64,000 nucleotides of DNA from Marinomonas sp. THO17 (GTDB lineage: Bacteria > Pseudomonadota > Gammaproteobacteria > Pseudomonadales > Marinomonadaceae), in the NCBI RefSeq assembly GCF_040436405.1, contig NZ_AP031575.1:562501-626500 (forward strand). The letters are read 5' to 3'. The notes beneath the pieces were generated by a model. That model saw only the letters and a program-made list of their open reading frames with translations, was not told the DNA's origin and searched no databases. A program made the position numbers and the translations under genes. This document shows positions 45,025 through 55,813 of the stretch, piece after piece. The stretch's first letter is position 1, and each line of letters begins with the position of its first letter.

Positions 45025-46533
45025 TCACATAGGATGCATCATGTCACTCGCTTGTACTGCTTCAATAGACGCTTTGTTTTTGTCATTACGACTGCCTTCC
45101 AGCTGCATTAAGTAATCCACATCAATATTGCCAGCAATATAAGTCGCATCAAATACCGAGGTATCGAATTCTCGAACATCAGAGTGCTTCTCATCAATAC
45201 AAGCGTCGATCAGATCTTGTAGATCTTGGAAAATCAACTTATCGGCACCAATCAACTGACAAATCTCATCTGCTTCACGATTATGAGCAATTAATTCTGC
45301 CGCAGCCGGCATGTCAATACCATACACATTTGGATAACGTACTTCTGGTGCAGCAGAGGCTATGTAAACTTTCTTTGCCCCCGCTTCCCGTGCCATTTCA
45401 ATGATTTCTTTACTAGTCGTTCCACGAACAATGGAGTCGTCTACCAAAAGCACCGTTTTGTCTTTGAATTCAAAAGGCACGGGATTCAGCTTCTGGCGCA
45501 CGGACTTTTTACGCACCGCTTGTCCTGGCATGATGAAGGTTCGACCAATATAACGATTTTTCACTAACCCCTCACGGAATGGAATATTCAAGGCTTGGGC
45601 AATTTGCAGAGCGGCTGTACGACTGGTATCTGGAATGGGAATCACCACATCGATATCATGATCTTGCCATTCACGTTGGATTTTCGCCGCCAAACGATCT
45701 CCCATGTTCATACGCGCTTTGTACACAGAAATATTGTCAATCACTGTATCTGGACGAGCAAAATATACGTATTCAAATAAACAAGGACGCGCGGCCTTCT
45801 TAGGTGTGCATTGGTGTACATGTACCTTATGATTGACATCTAAGAAGATGGCTTCGCCGGGTAAAATATCACGTTCTACTTTAAAACCTGCGGCGTCCAA
45901 AGCCACACTTTCAGACGCAACCATGTATTCAATACCAGTCTCAGTTTGACGAGAACCATAAATTAATGGGCGAATGCCATCTGGGTCACGAAAGGCTAAG
46001 ATGCCGTAACCTGTGATCAGCGCCACCACAGCATAACCACCTTCGATACGCTTATAAACTCGCTCAAGGGCATTAAAAATATCTTCAGGCGTTGGCACCA
46101 ACTTGCCCTCTTCATGAAGTTCATGAGCCAACACATTGACCAAGACCTCAGAATCCGACGTAGTATTGATATGACGCAAATCAGACTCAAAGACTTCTTG
46201 CTTCAATTTCGCCGTGTTGGTCAAGTTACCATTGTGCGCAAGAGAAATACCATAAGGTGAATTAACATAAAAAGGTTGCGCTTCTGCGGAACTGGAAGTA
46301 CCAGCGGTTGGATAACGAACGTGGCCGATACCAATGTTACCCAGCAATTTTTTCATATGACGAGTGCGAAACACTTCGCTAACAGGTCCATTGTCTTTAC
46401 GCAGACATAAACGTCCATTATGGCTGGTTACCATACCTGCAGCATCCTGCCCGCGATGCTGAAGAAGGGTTAATGCATCAAAAATTGACTGATTAACCAC
46501 CGACGTGCCTACGACACCAACGATACCACACAT
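45025..46533 (-). CDS. purF: Amidophosphoribosyltransferase
   Basis: First committed step of purine synthesis: glutamine plus PRPP to phosphoribosylamine. The 502-residue protein has the mature-type N-terminal nucleophile Cys2 in MCGIVGVVG, glutaminase loop [16 protein letters not shown] with [12 protein letters not shown], and the PRPP-binding motif [15 protein letters not shown] (near residue 355). Without an N-terminal propeptide or Fe-S cysteines it is the E. coli type. It lies 81 bp downstream of cvpA, the classic cvpA-purF pairing. Confidence 0.97.
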   Translation of the reverse strand: MCGIVGVVGTSVVNQSIFDALTLLQHRGQDAAGMVTSHNGRLCLRKDNGPVSEVFRTRHMKKLLGNIGIGHVRYPTAGTSSSAEAQPFYVNSPYGISLAHNGNLTNTAKLKQEVFESDLRHINTTSDSEVLVNVLAHELHEEGKLVPTPEDIFNALERVYKRIEGGYAVVALITGYGILAFRDPDGIRPLIYGSRQTETGIEYMVASESVALDAAGFKVERDILPGEAIFLDVNHKVHVHQCTPKKAARPCLFEYVYFARPDTVIDNISVYKARMNMGDRLAAKIQREWQDHDIDVVIPIPDTSRTAALQIAQALNIPFREGLVKNRYIGRTFIMPGQAVRKKSVRQKLNPVPFEFKDKTVLLVDDSIVRGTTSKEIIEMAREAGAKKVYIASAAPEVRYPNVYGIDMPAAAELIAHNREADEICQLIGADKLIFQDLQDLIDACIDEKHSDVREFDTSVFDATYIAGNIDVDYLMQLEGSRNDKNKASIEAVQASDMMHPM

Positions 46534-46614
46534 TATCTAGATCCTCGTGTTGGGGAATTGCGACTTGGTCAGTCGCACGATTTTCTTTCAATTATTATCA
46601 TCACCTAGTAGTGA

Positions 46615-47130
46615 CTAATTACCAAGGGCACGATCAATGAGAGTCGAATCCATTAGTTCCGAACTCTTGCCTAACATTTCACGTGTCCATTCATTCAATT
46701 GACCTAACTGGGGGATCAACTGCGATGTTTGCCAAAATTCTGTTTCTTGAATGGCTGGGCTAAGACTCAATAGAGACACAAATGCCACCACAATCAAACT
46801 GCCACGAGCAAATCCAAATAACATACCCAATACGCGATCAGTACTAGATAAACCTGTCACTTGAATTAACGAACCCAACAAAAAGCTTACCAAAGCACCA
46901 ACGACCAAAGAGGCGACAAACAAGGAGATAAAGGCCACAATGTAGCGTATTTGGTCATTCTGGACTTGTTCAACCAACAGGGATTGCATCTGATCTGAAA
47001 ACTTCACAGCCACCACAAAGGCCACCACCCAAGTGAGCAGTGACAGCACTTCTTTGACGAAACCGCGCTTTAAACTCAACAAAGAAGATAACACCACAAC
47101 GGCCACAATCAGCCAATCAACGGTTGCCAT
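46615..47130 (-). CDS. cvpA: CvpA family membrane protein
   Basis: Inner-membrane protein of 171 residues with four hydrophobic helices (about 5-25, 30-47, 62-88, 100-125). The family stretch VVVLSSLLSLKRGFVKEVLSLLTWV is at the N-terminus and GFARGSLIVVAFVSLL near residue 107. CvpA is needed for colicin V production in E. coli and has been tied to envelope robustness, but its activity is not defined. Its location directly before purF is conserved across gammaproteobacteria. Confidence 0.93.
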   Translation of the reverse strand: MATVDWLIVAVVVLSSLLSLKRGFVKEVLSLLTWVVAFVVAVKFSDQMQSLLVEQVQNDQIRYIVAFISLFVASLVVGALVSFLLGSLIQVTGLSSTDRVLGMLFGFARGSLIVVAFVSLLSLSPAIQETEFWQTSQLIPQLGQLNEWTREMLGKSSELMDSTLIDRALGN

Positions 47131-47219
47131 TTATGTCTTTACTCCATGAACATCTATTAATCGCTGCGGAGTGTAACAGATGAATTAGGGATTCAAAATA
47201 CTGACTTGAAAGCCAATGA

Positions 47220-47762
47220 TCAATTCACCGAATACTTAACAACCAGACCCGCTAAGCCAAACTCTTTTTTTATGTCGTCGCGAATTTTTTTCGAAGTTTC
47301 ACGTTTAAATTCAGGCCCCACAAACACCTTATGGAGAGAGTTAGTGGTGATGCTGTATGCGTCGTAATTCGCCTCTTGTAACTTTGCAACCAGCCGCGTG
47401 GCATTGTCTTTACTTTTAAAGGTGGCAATTTGCACAGTCCAGCGATCCGCCGCCGCTGTCACGCTAGGCAGCGGTTTGGTTTTCGCCACTTCTGCCTTTT
47501 TCAGCTCCGTCACCGACTTAGCCACAGGAATCAGTTCTATATCTTGTGGGTCTTTTGGCGCCGCTTGTTGGGAATCAATTTCTTGAACAGACTTAACTGG
47601 AGCAATCTTTACCACCTCAAATGCCGGGGGTTCTGAGACCACTACTTGCATATCCAATTCTGCAGGCCGCTCTCCATCAAGCACCAAAGGTAATACTATG
47701 GCCGCCGAAGCTACTATCAAACCAGCGCCAATGAGTCGATAGGTTAAAGCTCTATCTATCAT
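47220..47762 (-). CDS. SPOR-domain membrane protein (DedD-like)
   Basis: A 180-residue protein with a short cytoplasmic start, one transmembrane helix (about 8-28, LIGAGLIVASAAIVLPLVL), a periplasmic linker (about 29-105) and a C-terminal SPOR domain (about 106-178; RWTVQIATFKSKDNATRLVAKL ... YSITTNSLHKVFVGP). SPOR domains bind denuded peptidoglycan at the division septum, so a cell-division role like that of DedD is expected. It overlaps the folC stop by 4 bp and sits between folC and cvpA, the same order as dedD in E. coli. Confidence 0.9.
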   Translation of the reverse strand: MIDRALTYRLIGAGLIVASAAIVLPLVLDGERPAELDMQVVVSEPPAFEVVKIAPVKSVQEIDSQQAAPKDPQDIELIPVAKSVTELKKAEVAKTKPLPSVTAAADRWTVQIATFKSKDNATRLVAKLQEANYDAYSITTNSLHKVFVGPEFKRETSKKIRDDIKKEFGLAGLVVKYSVN

Positions 47763-49021
47763 AATTCATGCTTTCCCTTAGCCATTTGCAAATACTCTGA
47801 GACAGTCACAAAAGAACCAAACACCACGATGGCACGATTTTCCATCAATGCTTGTTGTTTTGCCGCTTGAAAGGCCTGTGATACCGTTTCAAAAGCGTGG
47901 CACGACACTGACGAGGTGTCGGTTTCTTTGCTAATCAATGAAATAAGTTGTGTGGCTTTCGCCCCTCTTGAGCCAGCCAAATCAGCACAATACCAAGTTG
48001 CAAAACGACTCGCTAAACTGGCGATCACACTGTGAATGTCCTTATCCTGCAACATGCCACACACAGCAATAGGTTGACACTCAAACCCTGCTAGACGTTG
48101 CTGAAGTTCAACAGCGGCTTCCGGATTATGAGCGACATCGATATATACATCAGGTTGCTCAGCTACATGCTGAAAGCGCCCTGTTAATTCAGCATGAGCG
48201 AATAAATTCAACAGTGCTTCATGCTGCGGAGCCAATCCCATATAAACTAAGACAGCCACCACGGTCGCGGCATTTTGTAATGGCAATGATGGAATGGGTA
48301 AATGGTCAAAACGCACTTCCTGGTTATACCAAGACCATGTATCGCCAGACACCTTAAAATGAAAGTCTTGGCCCTTTTGTTTCAAGATAGAGCCAATCTC
48401 AGCGGACGTTTGGGCAATACTGACCGGGGGGTTCTCTACCCCACTGATCAACAAGCAATCACGACGCGCAATGCCAGTTTTCTCTCGACCAATGACTTCA
48501 ATGTTATCGCCTAACCAGTCCATATGATCAAGGGCAATGGAAGTCACCACAGCCACATCCGCATCTATCATATTGACCGAATCCAGACGACCACCTAAGC
48601 CGACTTCCAACACCCAATAATCCAACTGAGCATGATGAAAAATCCACAACGCCGCCAAGGTACTGAATTCAAAGTAGGTTAATGCTGTATCACCACGTGC
48701 TTGCTCAATGGCTTCAAAAGCCTGACAAATTAAATCGTCGTTACAGGCTTCATTATTGATGGCAATGCGCTCGTTGAAATCAATGAAGTGAGGTGAAGTG
48801 TAGGTGCCAACAGAATGGCCTTGTGAAACCAGATATTGCGTCAACATGGCGCAGGTAGAACCTTTACCATTGGTTCCAGACACAGTAATGACTTGTTGAT
48901 TTGGTCGCCCTAAGTTCAGCTTAGCAAGGACTCGATTACCTCGCTCTAAGCCCAACTCAATTTCCGCGGGATGCTGGCTCTCAATATAAGAGAGCCAGTC
49001 CGCTAATGACGACTTTGTCAT
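47759..49021 (-). CDS. folC: Folylpolyglutamate / dihydrofolate synthase
   Basis: Bifunctional Mur-ligase-family enzyme that makes dihydrofolate from dihydropteroate and then adds glutamates to folates. The roughly 420-residue protein has the ATP loop VSGTNGKGSTCAMLTQYL (near residue 50), TSPHFIDFNERIAIN, LEVGLGGRLDSVNMID, ALDHMDWLGD and, in the C-terminal domain, DVAHNPEA. The ATG at 49021, four bases after the accD stop, is preferred to a TTG four codons upstream. It overlaps the SPOR gene by 4 bp. Confidence 0.96.
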   Translation of the reverse strand: MTKSSLADWLSYIESQHPAEIELGLERGNRVLAKLNLGRPNQQVITVSGTNGKGSTCAMLTQYLVSQGHSVGTYTSPHFIDFNERIAINNEACNDDLICQAFEAIEQARGDTALTYFEFSTLAALWIFHHAQLDYWVLEVGLGGRLDSVNMIDADVAVVTSIALDHMDWLGDNIEVIGREKTGIARRDCLLISGVENPPVSIAQTSAEIGSILKQKGQDFHFKVSGDTWSWYNQEVRFDHLPIPSLPLQNAATVVAVLVYMGLAPQHEALLNLFAHAELTGRFQHVAEQPDVYIDVAHNPEAAVELQQRLAGFECQPIAVCGMLQDKDIHSVIASLASRFATWYCADLAGSRGAKATQLISLISKETDTSSVSCHAFETVSQAFQAAKQQALMENRAIVVFGSFVTVSEYLQMAKGKHEL

Positions 49022-49025
49022 TGAG

Positions 49026-49895
49026 TTATGCAACCTTATGATGGGTTAGCATGGCTAGGATATTAAACAAACGATCTCGCATTTCATCACGCTTAATGAT
49101 CATATCCAAAGCGCCTTTATCCAATAGGAATTCACTGCGCTGGAAGCCTTCTGGTAATTTTTCACGCACGGTTTGCTCGATAACACGAGGCCCCGCAAAA
49201 CCAATCAAGGCATTTGGCTCAGCCACATTCAAATCACCCAACATAGCCAAAGAAGCGGATACACCACCAAACACAGGGTCTGTCATCACAGAAATGTAAG
49301 GGATGCCCTCTTGCTTCATACGTTCCAGACCGGCACTGGTTTTCGCCATTTGCATCAAAGAAATCAAAGCTTCTTGCATGCGCGCGCCACCACTGGCAGA
49401 AAAACACACCAAGGGGAGGCGTTTTTCAAGACAAACGTTTACCGCTTGTATAAAACGCTCACCTACAATAGCTCCCATAGAGCCACCGAGGAAACTGAAT
49501 TCAAAAGCAACGGCCACCACAGGCATACCGTTTAATTCACCCTGCATTGCTACCAAGGCGTCTTTTTCACCTGTGGCTTTTTGTGCATCAACAAGACGAT
49601 CTTTATAACGCTTGGAGTCTTTAAACTTCAACTTATCTTCTGGTTCAAGATGCGCACCGATTTCCACACGACCTTCTTTGTCCAAAAAGATGTCGAGACG
49701 ACGACGAGCACTGACACGTAAGTGATGATTACACTTAGGACATACTTCTAAATTCTTTTCCAATTCTGGACGATACAAAACGTTTTCACATTTTGGGCAC
49801 TTCTTCCATAAACCTTCCGGTACCGAACCTGATGATGTACGACGCTTATCACTACGTACAATAGAAGGTACAAACTTATCTAACCAGCTACTCAT
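49026..49895 (-). CDS. accD: Acetyl-CoA carboxylase carboxyltransferase beta subunit
   Basis: Beta half of the carboxyltransferase that transfers CO2 from biotin to acetyl-CoA in fatty acid synthesis; the partner is AccA. In the 289-residue protein, the N-terminal C4 zinc finger is [16 protein letters not shown] with [11 protein letters not shown] (residues about 34-58). The crotonase-fold core shows [35 protein letters not shown] and [13 protein letters not shown], ending [19 protein letters not shown]. The order trpA-accD-folC is conserved in gammaproteobacteria. It lies 32 bp after trpA. Confidence 0.97.
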   Translation of the reverse strand: MSSWLDKFVPSIVRSDKRRTSSGSVPEGLWKKCPKCENVLYRPELEKNLEVCPKCNHHLRVSARRRLDIFLDKEGRVEIGAHLEPEDKLKFKDSKRYKDRLVDAQKATGEKDALVAMQGELNGMPVVAVAFEFSFLGGSMGAIVGERFIQAVNVCLEKRLPLVCFSASGGARMQEALISLMQMAKTSAGLERMKQEGIPYISVMTDPVFGGVSASLAMLGDLNVAEPNALIGFAGPRVIEQTVREKLPEGFQRSEFLLDKGALDMIIKRDEMRDRLFNILAMLTHHKVA

Positions 49896-49927
49896 TTATT
49901 TCTCCATACTTCTTTAATTGCTGCCAC

Positions 49928-50734
49928 TCAGGCGTCCATTTCACTACGCATCGGAGCCAAAATTGCACCCAGAGCGTCAGCTATCTGTTCTTTCTGTTGA
50001 TCTTTATTCTCTGCTATCGCGTTAACCAATACGCTGCCTACTATGACACCATCTGAACAACGGCTTACTGCAGCAGCAGTTTTTGCATCGCGAATGCCAA
50101 AACCGACACCAATAGGTAAATCGGTCACACCACGCAAACGATCAACATGATCTTGAACACTGTCCACATCCAACGCGCTTGAACCCGTTACTCCTTTAAC
50201 GGAAACGTAGTACACATAACCGGATGCTAAATCACAAATCTTCTTCGCTCGTTCCATTGTCGTGGTAGGTGACAACAGATAAATTAGATCAATCTCATTT
50301 TGTCGGAAGCATTCTACTACATCTGTCGCTTCTTCTGGAGTCAGATCTACTAATAAAACACCATCCACTCCAGCTTGTTTTGCTGCATCAGCAAACTTTT
50401 GGTAGCCGTAAAACTCAATCGGGTTCAAATACCCCATTAAAACAATAGGGGTCGTCGAATTACCACGACGGAATTCAGCAATAATATCCAATACTTTTCG
50501 GACACTGGTGCCCGCCGCTAAAGCACGTTCGCAAGCCAGTTGAATCACAGGGCCATCGGCCATAGGATCAGAAAACGGCATACCAATTTCAATCACATCC
50601 GCACCCGCATCTACCAATGCATTCATCATGGTCACAGTGTACTCAGGTGAAGGATCCCCAGCAGTGATATAAGGAATGAGGGCCTTTTTACCAGATTTTT
50701 GTAAATTTTCAAAACATTGCTTTATTAGGCTCAT
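49928..50734 (-). CDS. trpA: Tryptophan synthase alpha subunit
   Basis: Cleaves indole-3-glycerol phosphate to indole and glyceraldehyde 3-phosphate; indole tunnels to TrpB. The 268-residue TIM barrel has catalytic Glu49 in [16 protein letters not shown] and Asp60 in that same loop, and the phosphate site [12 protein letters not shown] with [12 protein letters not shown]. It overlaps trpB by 4 bp (ATGA), as usual for this coupled pair. Confidence 0.98.
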   Translation of the reverse strand: MSLIKQCFENLQKSGKKALIPYITAGDPSPEYTVTMMNALVDAGADVIEIGMPFSDPMADGPVIQLACERALAAGTSVRKVLDIIAEFRRGNSTTPIVLMGYLNPIEFYGYQKFADAAKQAGVDGVLLVDLTPEEATDVVECFRQNEIDLIYLLSPTTTMERAKKICDLASGYVYYVSVKGVTGSSALDVDSVQDHVDRLRGVTDLPIGVGFGIRDAKTAAAVSRCSDGVIVGSVLVNAIAENKDQQKEQIADALGAILAPMRSEMDA

Positions 50735-51942
50735 ACTTCAATCCCATCCAATTCTGCCACAGTCAGAATGTCTTTATCACCACGACCAGACAGATTCACG
50801 ACCACTAGCTGATCAGGGCGCATACTAGAAGCCAATTTCATACCATAAGCAACCGCATGACTGGATTCCAACGCTGGCATAATACCTTCCAAGCGCGTCA
50901 AATCACGAAAAGCCTCCATCGCCTCATCGTCATTAATCGCCACATAGTTAGCTCGACCAACGTCTTTCAACCAGGCATGCTCAGGGCCAACGCCAGGATA
51001 ATCCAAACCAGCTGAAATAGAATGCGTTCCGATAATCTGACCATCATCATCTGCCATCACATAGGTGCGATTACCGTGCAACACACCTGGACGACCAGCA
51101 GATAATGGCGCCGCATGACGACCCGTTTCCACACCATCACCACCGGCTTCAACACCATACATAGCCACAGATTCGTCTTCAATAAAGGGATAAAACATAC
51201 CAATGGCATTGGAGCCGCCACCGACACAAGCCACCACCGCATCAGGTAAACGACCTTCTTGCTCCATACATTGCTGTTTTGCTTCGCGACCAATCACAGC
51301 TTGAAAATCACGCACTAGCTTAGGGTATGGATGTGGGCCAGCCGCCGTGCCTATGATGTAAAAAGTATCGTCCACATTGCCAACCCAATAACGCATGGCT
51401 TCGTTCAAAGCGTCTTTTAAGGTTTTGGTTCCTGACTCAACGGGCACCACTTCCGCACCCAATAACTTCATACGGTAAACGTTCAAAGATTGACGACGAA
51501 TGTCTTCCGCCCCCATGAAAACTTTACACTTCAAACCTAAGCGAGCTGCTACTGTCGCCGAAGCCACGCCGTGTTGCCCAGCTCCCGTTTCAGCTATGAT
51601 ATTCGGCTTGCCCATATGCTTGGCCAAAAGCGCTTGACCTATGGTGTTATTAATCTTGTGCGCACCCGTGTGATTCAAATCTTCACGCTTTAAATAAATC
51701 TTCGCACCACCGGCTTTTTCAGTAAGGCGCTCGGCAAAATACAATGGCGATGGACGGCCAACATAATGAGCAAGGTCTTTATCAAAAGCCGCCTGAAAAT
51801 CGGCATCTTTAGAAAGGGTGTCGTACATCTTTGCCAAATCATCCAGAGCGGACATCAGAGTTTCAGAGACAAACACCCCACCGTAGTCACCAAAACGGCC
51901 ATGTTCGTCCGGCAAATTCATTGGGATTTTTTTATTATCCAC
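50731..51942 (-). CDS. trpB: Tryptophan synthase beta subunit
   Basis: PLP enzyme condensing indole with serine. The 403-residue protein shows the PLP lysine in [19 protein letters not shown] (near residue 94), [21 protein letters not shown] (catalytic Glu), [15 protein letters not shown] (phosphate-binding loop) and [16 protein letters not shown]. It overlaps trpF by 8 bp and trpA by 4 bp. The other trp genes (trpEGDC) are not in the window, so this is the separate trpFBA unit of pseudomonads and relatives. I see no TrpI gene next to it. Confidence 0.98.
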   Translation of the reverse strand: MDNKKIPMNLPDEHGRFGDYGGVFVSETLMSALDDLAKMYDTLSKDADFQAAFDKDLAHYVGRPSPLYFAERLTEKAGGAKIYLKREDLNHTGAHKINNTIGQALLAKHMGKPNIIAETGAGQHGVASATVAARLGLKCKVFMGAEDIRRQSLNVYRMKLLGAEVVPVESGTKTLKDALNEAMRYWVGNVDDTFYIIGTAAGPHPYPKLVRDFQAVIGREAKQQCMEQEGRLPDAVVACVGGGSNAIGMFYPFIEDESVAMYGVEAGGDGVETGRHAAPLSAGRPGVLHGNRTYVMADDDGQIIGTHSISAGLDYPGVGPEHAWLKDVGRANYVAINDDEAMEAFRDLTRLEGIMPALESSHAVAYGMKLASSMRPDQLVVVNLSGRGDKDILTVAELDGIEV

Positions 51943-52552
51943 GTTTCGCTCCAGCTATAAATTCAATTACTTTTTGTGAGTCCTTACGACCTTTTGATAA
52001 TTCCACGCCACCACTCACATCAACTGCATAAGGTTGCACTTGGCTAACCGCTTGTCGCACATTATCTGGGGTCAAACCGCCAGCCAACACTATCGGTTTA
52101 CTCAGATTGTCAGGAATGAGCGACCAATTAAATGTCTCACCCGTACCACCTGGAACCCCTTTTTTATAAGCGTCTAGCAAGATAGCGCTAGCAGATGTGT
52201 ATTGTGACACACTGCGCTCGATATCATCACCTTCTTTTACCCGTAATGCCTTCATATAGTGACGACCATAAGACGCACATTCGGCTTCATCTTCACGGCC
52301 ATGAAATTGAATCATCCACCGAGGGTTAGCAGTAATCACCTGCTCAACCAAAGACTTATCTGCATCCACAAAGAGCGCCACAGGCACCACAAAGGGAGGC
52401 AAGTTGGCGACTATTTGATTCGCTATATCAGGACTCACATAACGAGGACTTTTATCGTAAAAAACAAAGCCCAAAGCATCAGCACCCGCGGCAACCGCGA
52501 CTTCAGCATCATCCAGATTGGTTATTCCACAGATTTTAACTCGGCAATTCAT
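51935..52552 (-). CDS. trpF: Phosphoribosylanthranilate isomerase
   Basis: Converts phosphoribosylanthranilate to the CdRP intermediate of tryptophan synthesis. The 205-residue TIM barrel shows [16 protein letters not shown] (catalytic Cys8), [40 protein letters not shown] and [15 protein letters not shown] (catalytic Asp). The start is the ATG at 52552, 17 bp inside the truA end. It is monofunctional, not fused to trpC. Confidence 0.97.
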   Translation of the reverse strand: MNCRVKICGITNLDDAEVAVAAGADALGFVFYDKSPRYVSPDIANQIVANLPPFVVPVALFVDADKSLVEQVITANPRWMIQFHGREDEAECASYGRHYMKALRVKEGDDIERSVSQYTSASAILLDAYKKGVPGGTGETFNWSLIPDNLSKPIVLAGGLTPDNVRQAVSQVQPYAVDVSGGVELSKGRKDSQKVIEFIAGAKRG

Positions 52553-53360
52553 ATTTTGACTCGTCTACCCTTGGTAAAAAATGTGGCCCTAATTTGCACA
52601 CAGGCACATTAAAATGTGACGGGTACTCAGCATCCACAAAATACAGTCCATAAGGCGGTGCTGTGATACCCCCTTTTGCCCTGTCTTTTGCATCCAAGAC
52701 TTGCTGCGCCCATTCTACAGGCTGCTCGCCTGCTCCTATGGTCATTAACACCCCTGCAAAATTACGAATCATATGATGTAAAAAAGCATTGGCGCGCACA
52801 TCCAAAACAATGTATTGCCCCAATGCCTGCACATCAAAATTCACAATAGTACGCACTGGTGTGTGTGCCTGACAACCAACAGCACGAAATGAAGTAAAAT
52901 CATGGGTACCAATATAGGTTTTTGCGGCTTCACGCATACGATTCACATCAAGAGACTTATAGGTCCAAGTCACTCCTTTTGCCAAAATCGCAGGGCAAAA
53001 TTCGGCTTGATAGATCACATAACGATAACGTCGTGTTAACGCGCTGAATCTAGCATGGAAGTCATCGGCCACAGAGCGTGCGGCAACAACCGTAATATCA
53101 TCAGGAAGATAAGTATTAACACCCAAAGTCCAAGCGCGTTCATTACGCTCGGCTTGGGTTTCGAAGTGAACCACTTGGGCACTGGCATGCACACCGGAAT
53201 CAGTTCGTCCTGCACACACCACCTTAACAGTATGGTTGGCAATAACAGATAAGGCTTTTTCTAAACTTTCTTGAACACTTGGAACATCAAACTTTTGGGC
53301 TTGCCAGCCCTTATACGCTGAGCCGTTGTATTCAACGACCAGTACCACTTTCTTAGTCAC
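52536..53360 (-). CDS. truA: tRNA pseudouridine synthase A (positions 38-40)
   Basis: Modifies the anticodon arm of many tRNAs. The 274-residue protein has the catalytic Asp in VCAGRTDSGVHASAQV (near residue 54), KGWQAQKFDVPSVQESLE at the N-terminus and the C-terminal FLHHMIRNFAGVLMTIGAG. It is translationally coupled to fimV (8-bp overlap) upstream and trpF (17-bp overlap) downstream. Confidence 0.97.
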   Translation of the reverse strand: MTKKVVLVVEYNGSAYKGWQAQKFDVPSVQESLEKALSVIANHTVKVVCAGRTDSGVHASAQVVHFETQAERNERAWTLGVNTYLPDDITVVAARSVADDFHARFSALTRRYRYVIYQAEFCPAILAKGVTWTYKSLDVNRMREAAKTYIGTHDFTSFRAVGCQAHTPVRTIVNFDVQALGQYIVLDVRANAFLHHMIRNFAGVLMTIGAGEQPVEWAQQVLDAKDRAKGGITAPPYGLYFVDAEYPSHFNVPVCKLGPHFLPRVDESKYELPS

Positions 53361-55626
53361 TTGGGAACATTCGCTCCATCATACTTTGTGCTTCGGCAAT
53401 TTGCTGTTCATTACCAGACTCAACCACATCTTCCAAGATAACTCGAGCACCTTCTTCGTCCCCCATGTCCATGTAGGCTCTGGCTAAATCTAACTTGGTT
53501 GCCACTTCATCCCCACTGGCATCAAAGAAATCAAACTCTTCTTCATCATCACTGGCTTCTTCATCCGATGCAGCTTCAGCTTCACCAAATTCTGGTACTT
53601 CAAGCTCATCATCTGCTTCATTCTCCATTTCAGCCAGCGTTTCTTCTATGGAGTTTTCAACACTGTCGTCTGGCACACCATTAAAAATGCCAGACTCATC
53701 AACGTCTTCTTGTTCATTATCTTCTAATAAATTAGAAACAAAAGATGCTTCATCACTGTCAATTTCAGGCTCATCGAAAACGTCAAAATCATCCGTTTCT
53801 GGTTCTTCATCCGCCGTCGCTTCCTCAACCGCTTGATCAAAAACATCCAGCTCAGGTTCCATAGTCGGAATCTCATCTTCTGCTGGTTCGTCTTCATTAT
53901 CATCACCTAAATCCAGCACAGGATCAGGTAAGTCATCTACCTCTTCAAAACCTGGGAATTCTTCTGGCTCATCCGCGTTTTCCAGAATATCTTCCGCGAC
54001 GGCCTCTTCCTCAAAGCCCATTTCATCGTCATCAGTCACCTCTGGGAACTCAGTTGAAGTGACCTCTTCGTCAAAAGATTTGAATTCCTCCGACTCACCA
54101 TCACCAGCGACCACCTCTTCATCAGGCGTATCAAAATCAAAGGCGAAAGGATCTTCTTCAGGTAACTCTTGTTTTATTTCAGGTTCAGCAGGTGCCTCAT
54201 CCATTGCCTCAGCCACCACAGGCGCTGCAGCGACAGCCGCTGCTGCAGGTGCGAGATCAAATTCATCCTTTGACACCACCTCTTCTTCGGCTTTTTTCTT
54301 ACCTGAACGGCGCATAATTAAGCCGATAAGGAATCCAAGCAAAAGGAGAACCACAGCACCGATAGAAACGACAATAGGATTACCAAACACTTTATTCATC
54401 AGAGAGTCGGCTTCCGCCTGCTCTTTTTCACGACGAATTTGATCCGCTTCTAACAATTGATCAACCGTATTTTTTTGCTCTTGCATTGCCTGCTGAGCAC
54501 TGGCAAGTTGTTGCTGTAACTCTGCCATCTGCTTGTCTTTCAGGTTAATCAGCTGTTCTAATGTTTCCAACTGATTATTGAGCTCTGTTAGCTGATCTGA
54601 TAATTCTGTTTTTTCACGCTGTTCTTTATCCAGCATCTCTTGAGAAGCGGACAATTCACTTTTCAAGGATTCCACTAATGCCGAATCATTACCCTCATTA
54701 GAACTTGCTTCTTTCTCCGGTAACACACTTTGCCCAGAGGCCAAGGTCAATTTATCACCCGTGTTTTCAGGTGTTGAATCCGCAGGTTTGGCTTCTGCCT
54801 GAGTATTTAACTGCGCTTGCTTAACCTCGCCTTGAGTCGCTCCTCTAGCCGCTTTCAGGGCCATCCAAGCATCGTGTTGACGAAGAAACTCTTCTCTGGA
54901 GATATCATTGTTAAAAAGTGCTATTTGATCTTGTGTCGGCAAACGCAGCACCGCCCCCTCTTTAAGAAGGTTGATGTTGTCAGAATAGAAGGCATCTTTA
55001 TTGAGGGCCTGAATGGCCATCATGGTTTGATAAATCGTCAATTGATTGGCAGGACGATTGCGGCCAGCGATAGACCAAAGAGTATTACCTCTTTGGACAT
55101 TAAATTGGCCTTGTGATGACATTTGTTGTGCCCTTTGTGTCGCTTGACGGAACACACTGCCTGAAGCCGTATTAGTTTCCTCTGGTACGCTTGCCTGAGC
55201 AGCTTGCACCACTTCACTTTTGGCTTTTTCTACCAATGCCGTTTGATTTAACGGCACTTGATATTCTCGAACAACCTGCCCACTCGGCCATCGAGCCGCC
55301 AGCACAAAGTGCAACTCATCAACCATCAAAGGCATGTCCGATGTCACAGAAACAATTATTTCACCATTATCCTGTGCCACATCAAACTTTAATTGTGATA
55401 AGACCCTAGTTGGCGCAAAGCCTGCTTGACGAAATTCGCTCTCACTTCCGAGACGAACCAAAATGTCTTCTGTGGTCAATGCACCAACATCGGTAAGCTC
55501 AATTTTCCCACGGTACGGCTCATTTAAGCTCGATTGCGAGGTTAACTCACCCAACTCTAATGCGTAACTGCTAGACACATAAAGTGCACCTGACACAGCC
55601 ATACTGACGAGGGTTTTTCTGAGCAT
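53353..55626 (-). CDS. fimV: FimV-family inner-membrane protein with LysM and TPR regions
   Basis: Polar-hub protein that in Pseudomonas supports type IV pilus assembly, twitching and type II secretion. From the ATG at 55626 it has 757 residues: signal peptide (about 1-22), FimV N-terminal domain (about 25-130, LGELTSQSSLNEPYRGKIEL), LysM peptidoglycan-binding module (about 172-235, FNVQRGNTLWSIAGRN), coiled coil (about 330-410), transmembrane helix (about 417-438), a long Asp/Glu-rich cytoplasmic region (about 445-715) and a C-terminal TPR-like unit (about 718-752, LARAYMDMGDEEGARVILED). The ATG is preceded by AAAGGGAAGC; a longer TTG-initiated reading adds 49 residues without a signal sequence. 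The usual asd gene is not upstream. Confidence 0.93.
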   Translation of the reverse strand: MLRKTLVSMAVSGALYVSSSYALELGELTSQSSLNEPYRGKIELTDVGALTTEDILVRLGSESEFRQAGFAPTRVLSQLKFDVAQDNGEIIVSVTSDMPLMVDELHFVLAARWPSGQVVREYQVPLNQTALVEKAKSEVVQAAQASVPEETNTASGSVFRQATQRAQQMSSQGQFNVQRGNTLWSIAGRNRPANQLTIYQTMMAIQALNKDAFYSDNINLLKEGAVLRLPTQDQIALFNNDISREEFLRQHDAWMALKAARGATQGEVKQAQLNTQAEAKPADSTPENTGDKLTLASGQSVLPEKEASSNEGNDSALVESLKSELSASQEMLDKEQREKTELSDQLTELNNQLETLEQLINLKDKQMAELQQQLASAQQAMQEQKNTVDQLLEADQIRREKEQAEADSLMNKVFGNPIVVSIGAVVLLLLGFLIGLIMRRSGKKKAEEEVVSKDEFDLAPAAAAVAAAPVVAEAMDEAPAEPEIKQELPEEDPFAFDFDTPDEEVVAGDGESEEFKSFDEEVTSTEFPEVTDDDEMGFEEEAVAEDILENADEPEEFPGFEEVDDLPDPVLDLGDDNEDEPAEDEIPTMEPELDVFDQAVEEATADEEPETDDFDVFDEPEIDSDEASFVSNLLEDNEQEDVDESGIFNGVPDDSVENSIEETLAEMENEADDELEVPEFGEAEAASDEEASDDEEEFDFFDASGDEVATKLDLARAYMDMGDEEGARVILEDVVESGNEQQIAEAQSMMERMFPSD

Positions 55627-55813
55627 AAGCTTCCCTTTATTTACGAATAACGGACACAAATATTTAACAAGTATCTTACACAGGTGAGCATTTATCAATA
55701 GCTTTAGAATCAATGGTTTGGACTTCTCAAACCCCTGCTCAAATTTCGCACAGATTTTACACAAATCCAACAAACTAACTCTGGCAAAATGAGAGCGTTA
55801 TGTATTTCGCCAA

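Noticed and set aside
43711-46533. A SAM or purine riboswitch before metZ or purF
   Set aside because: The intergenic gaps are short (81 and 138 bp) and the only structure seen in the metZ gap is the purF terminator.
53495-54442. Ser-rich open frames opposite fimV
   Set aside because: Antisense to the Asp/Glu-rich region of fimV, which forces Ser-rich readings; no independent support.
55627-55773. 49-residue N-terminal extension of FimV from a TTG start
   Set aside because: It would bury the signal peptide that begins at 55626 and lacks a ribosome site.
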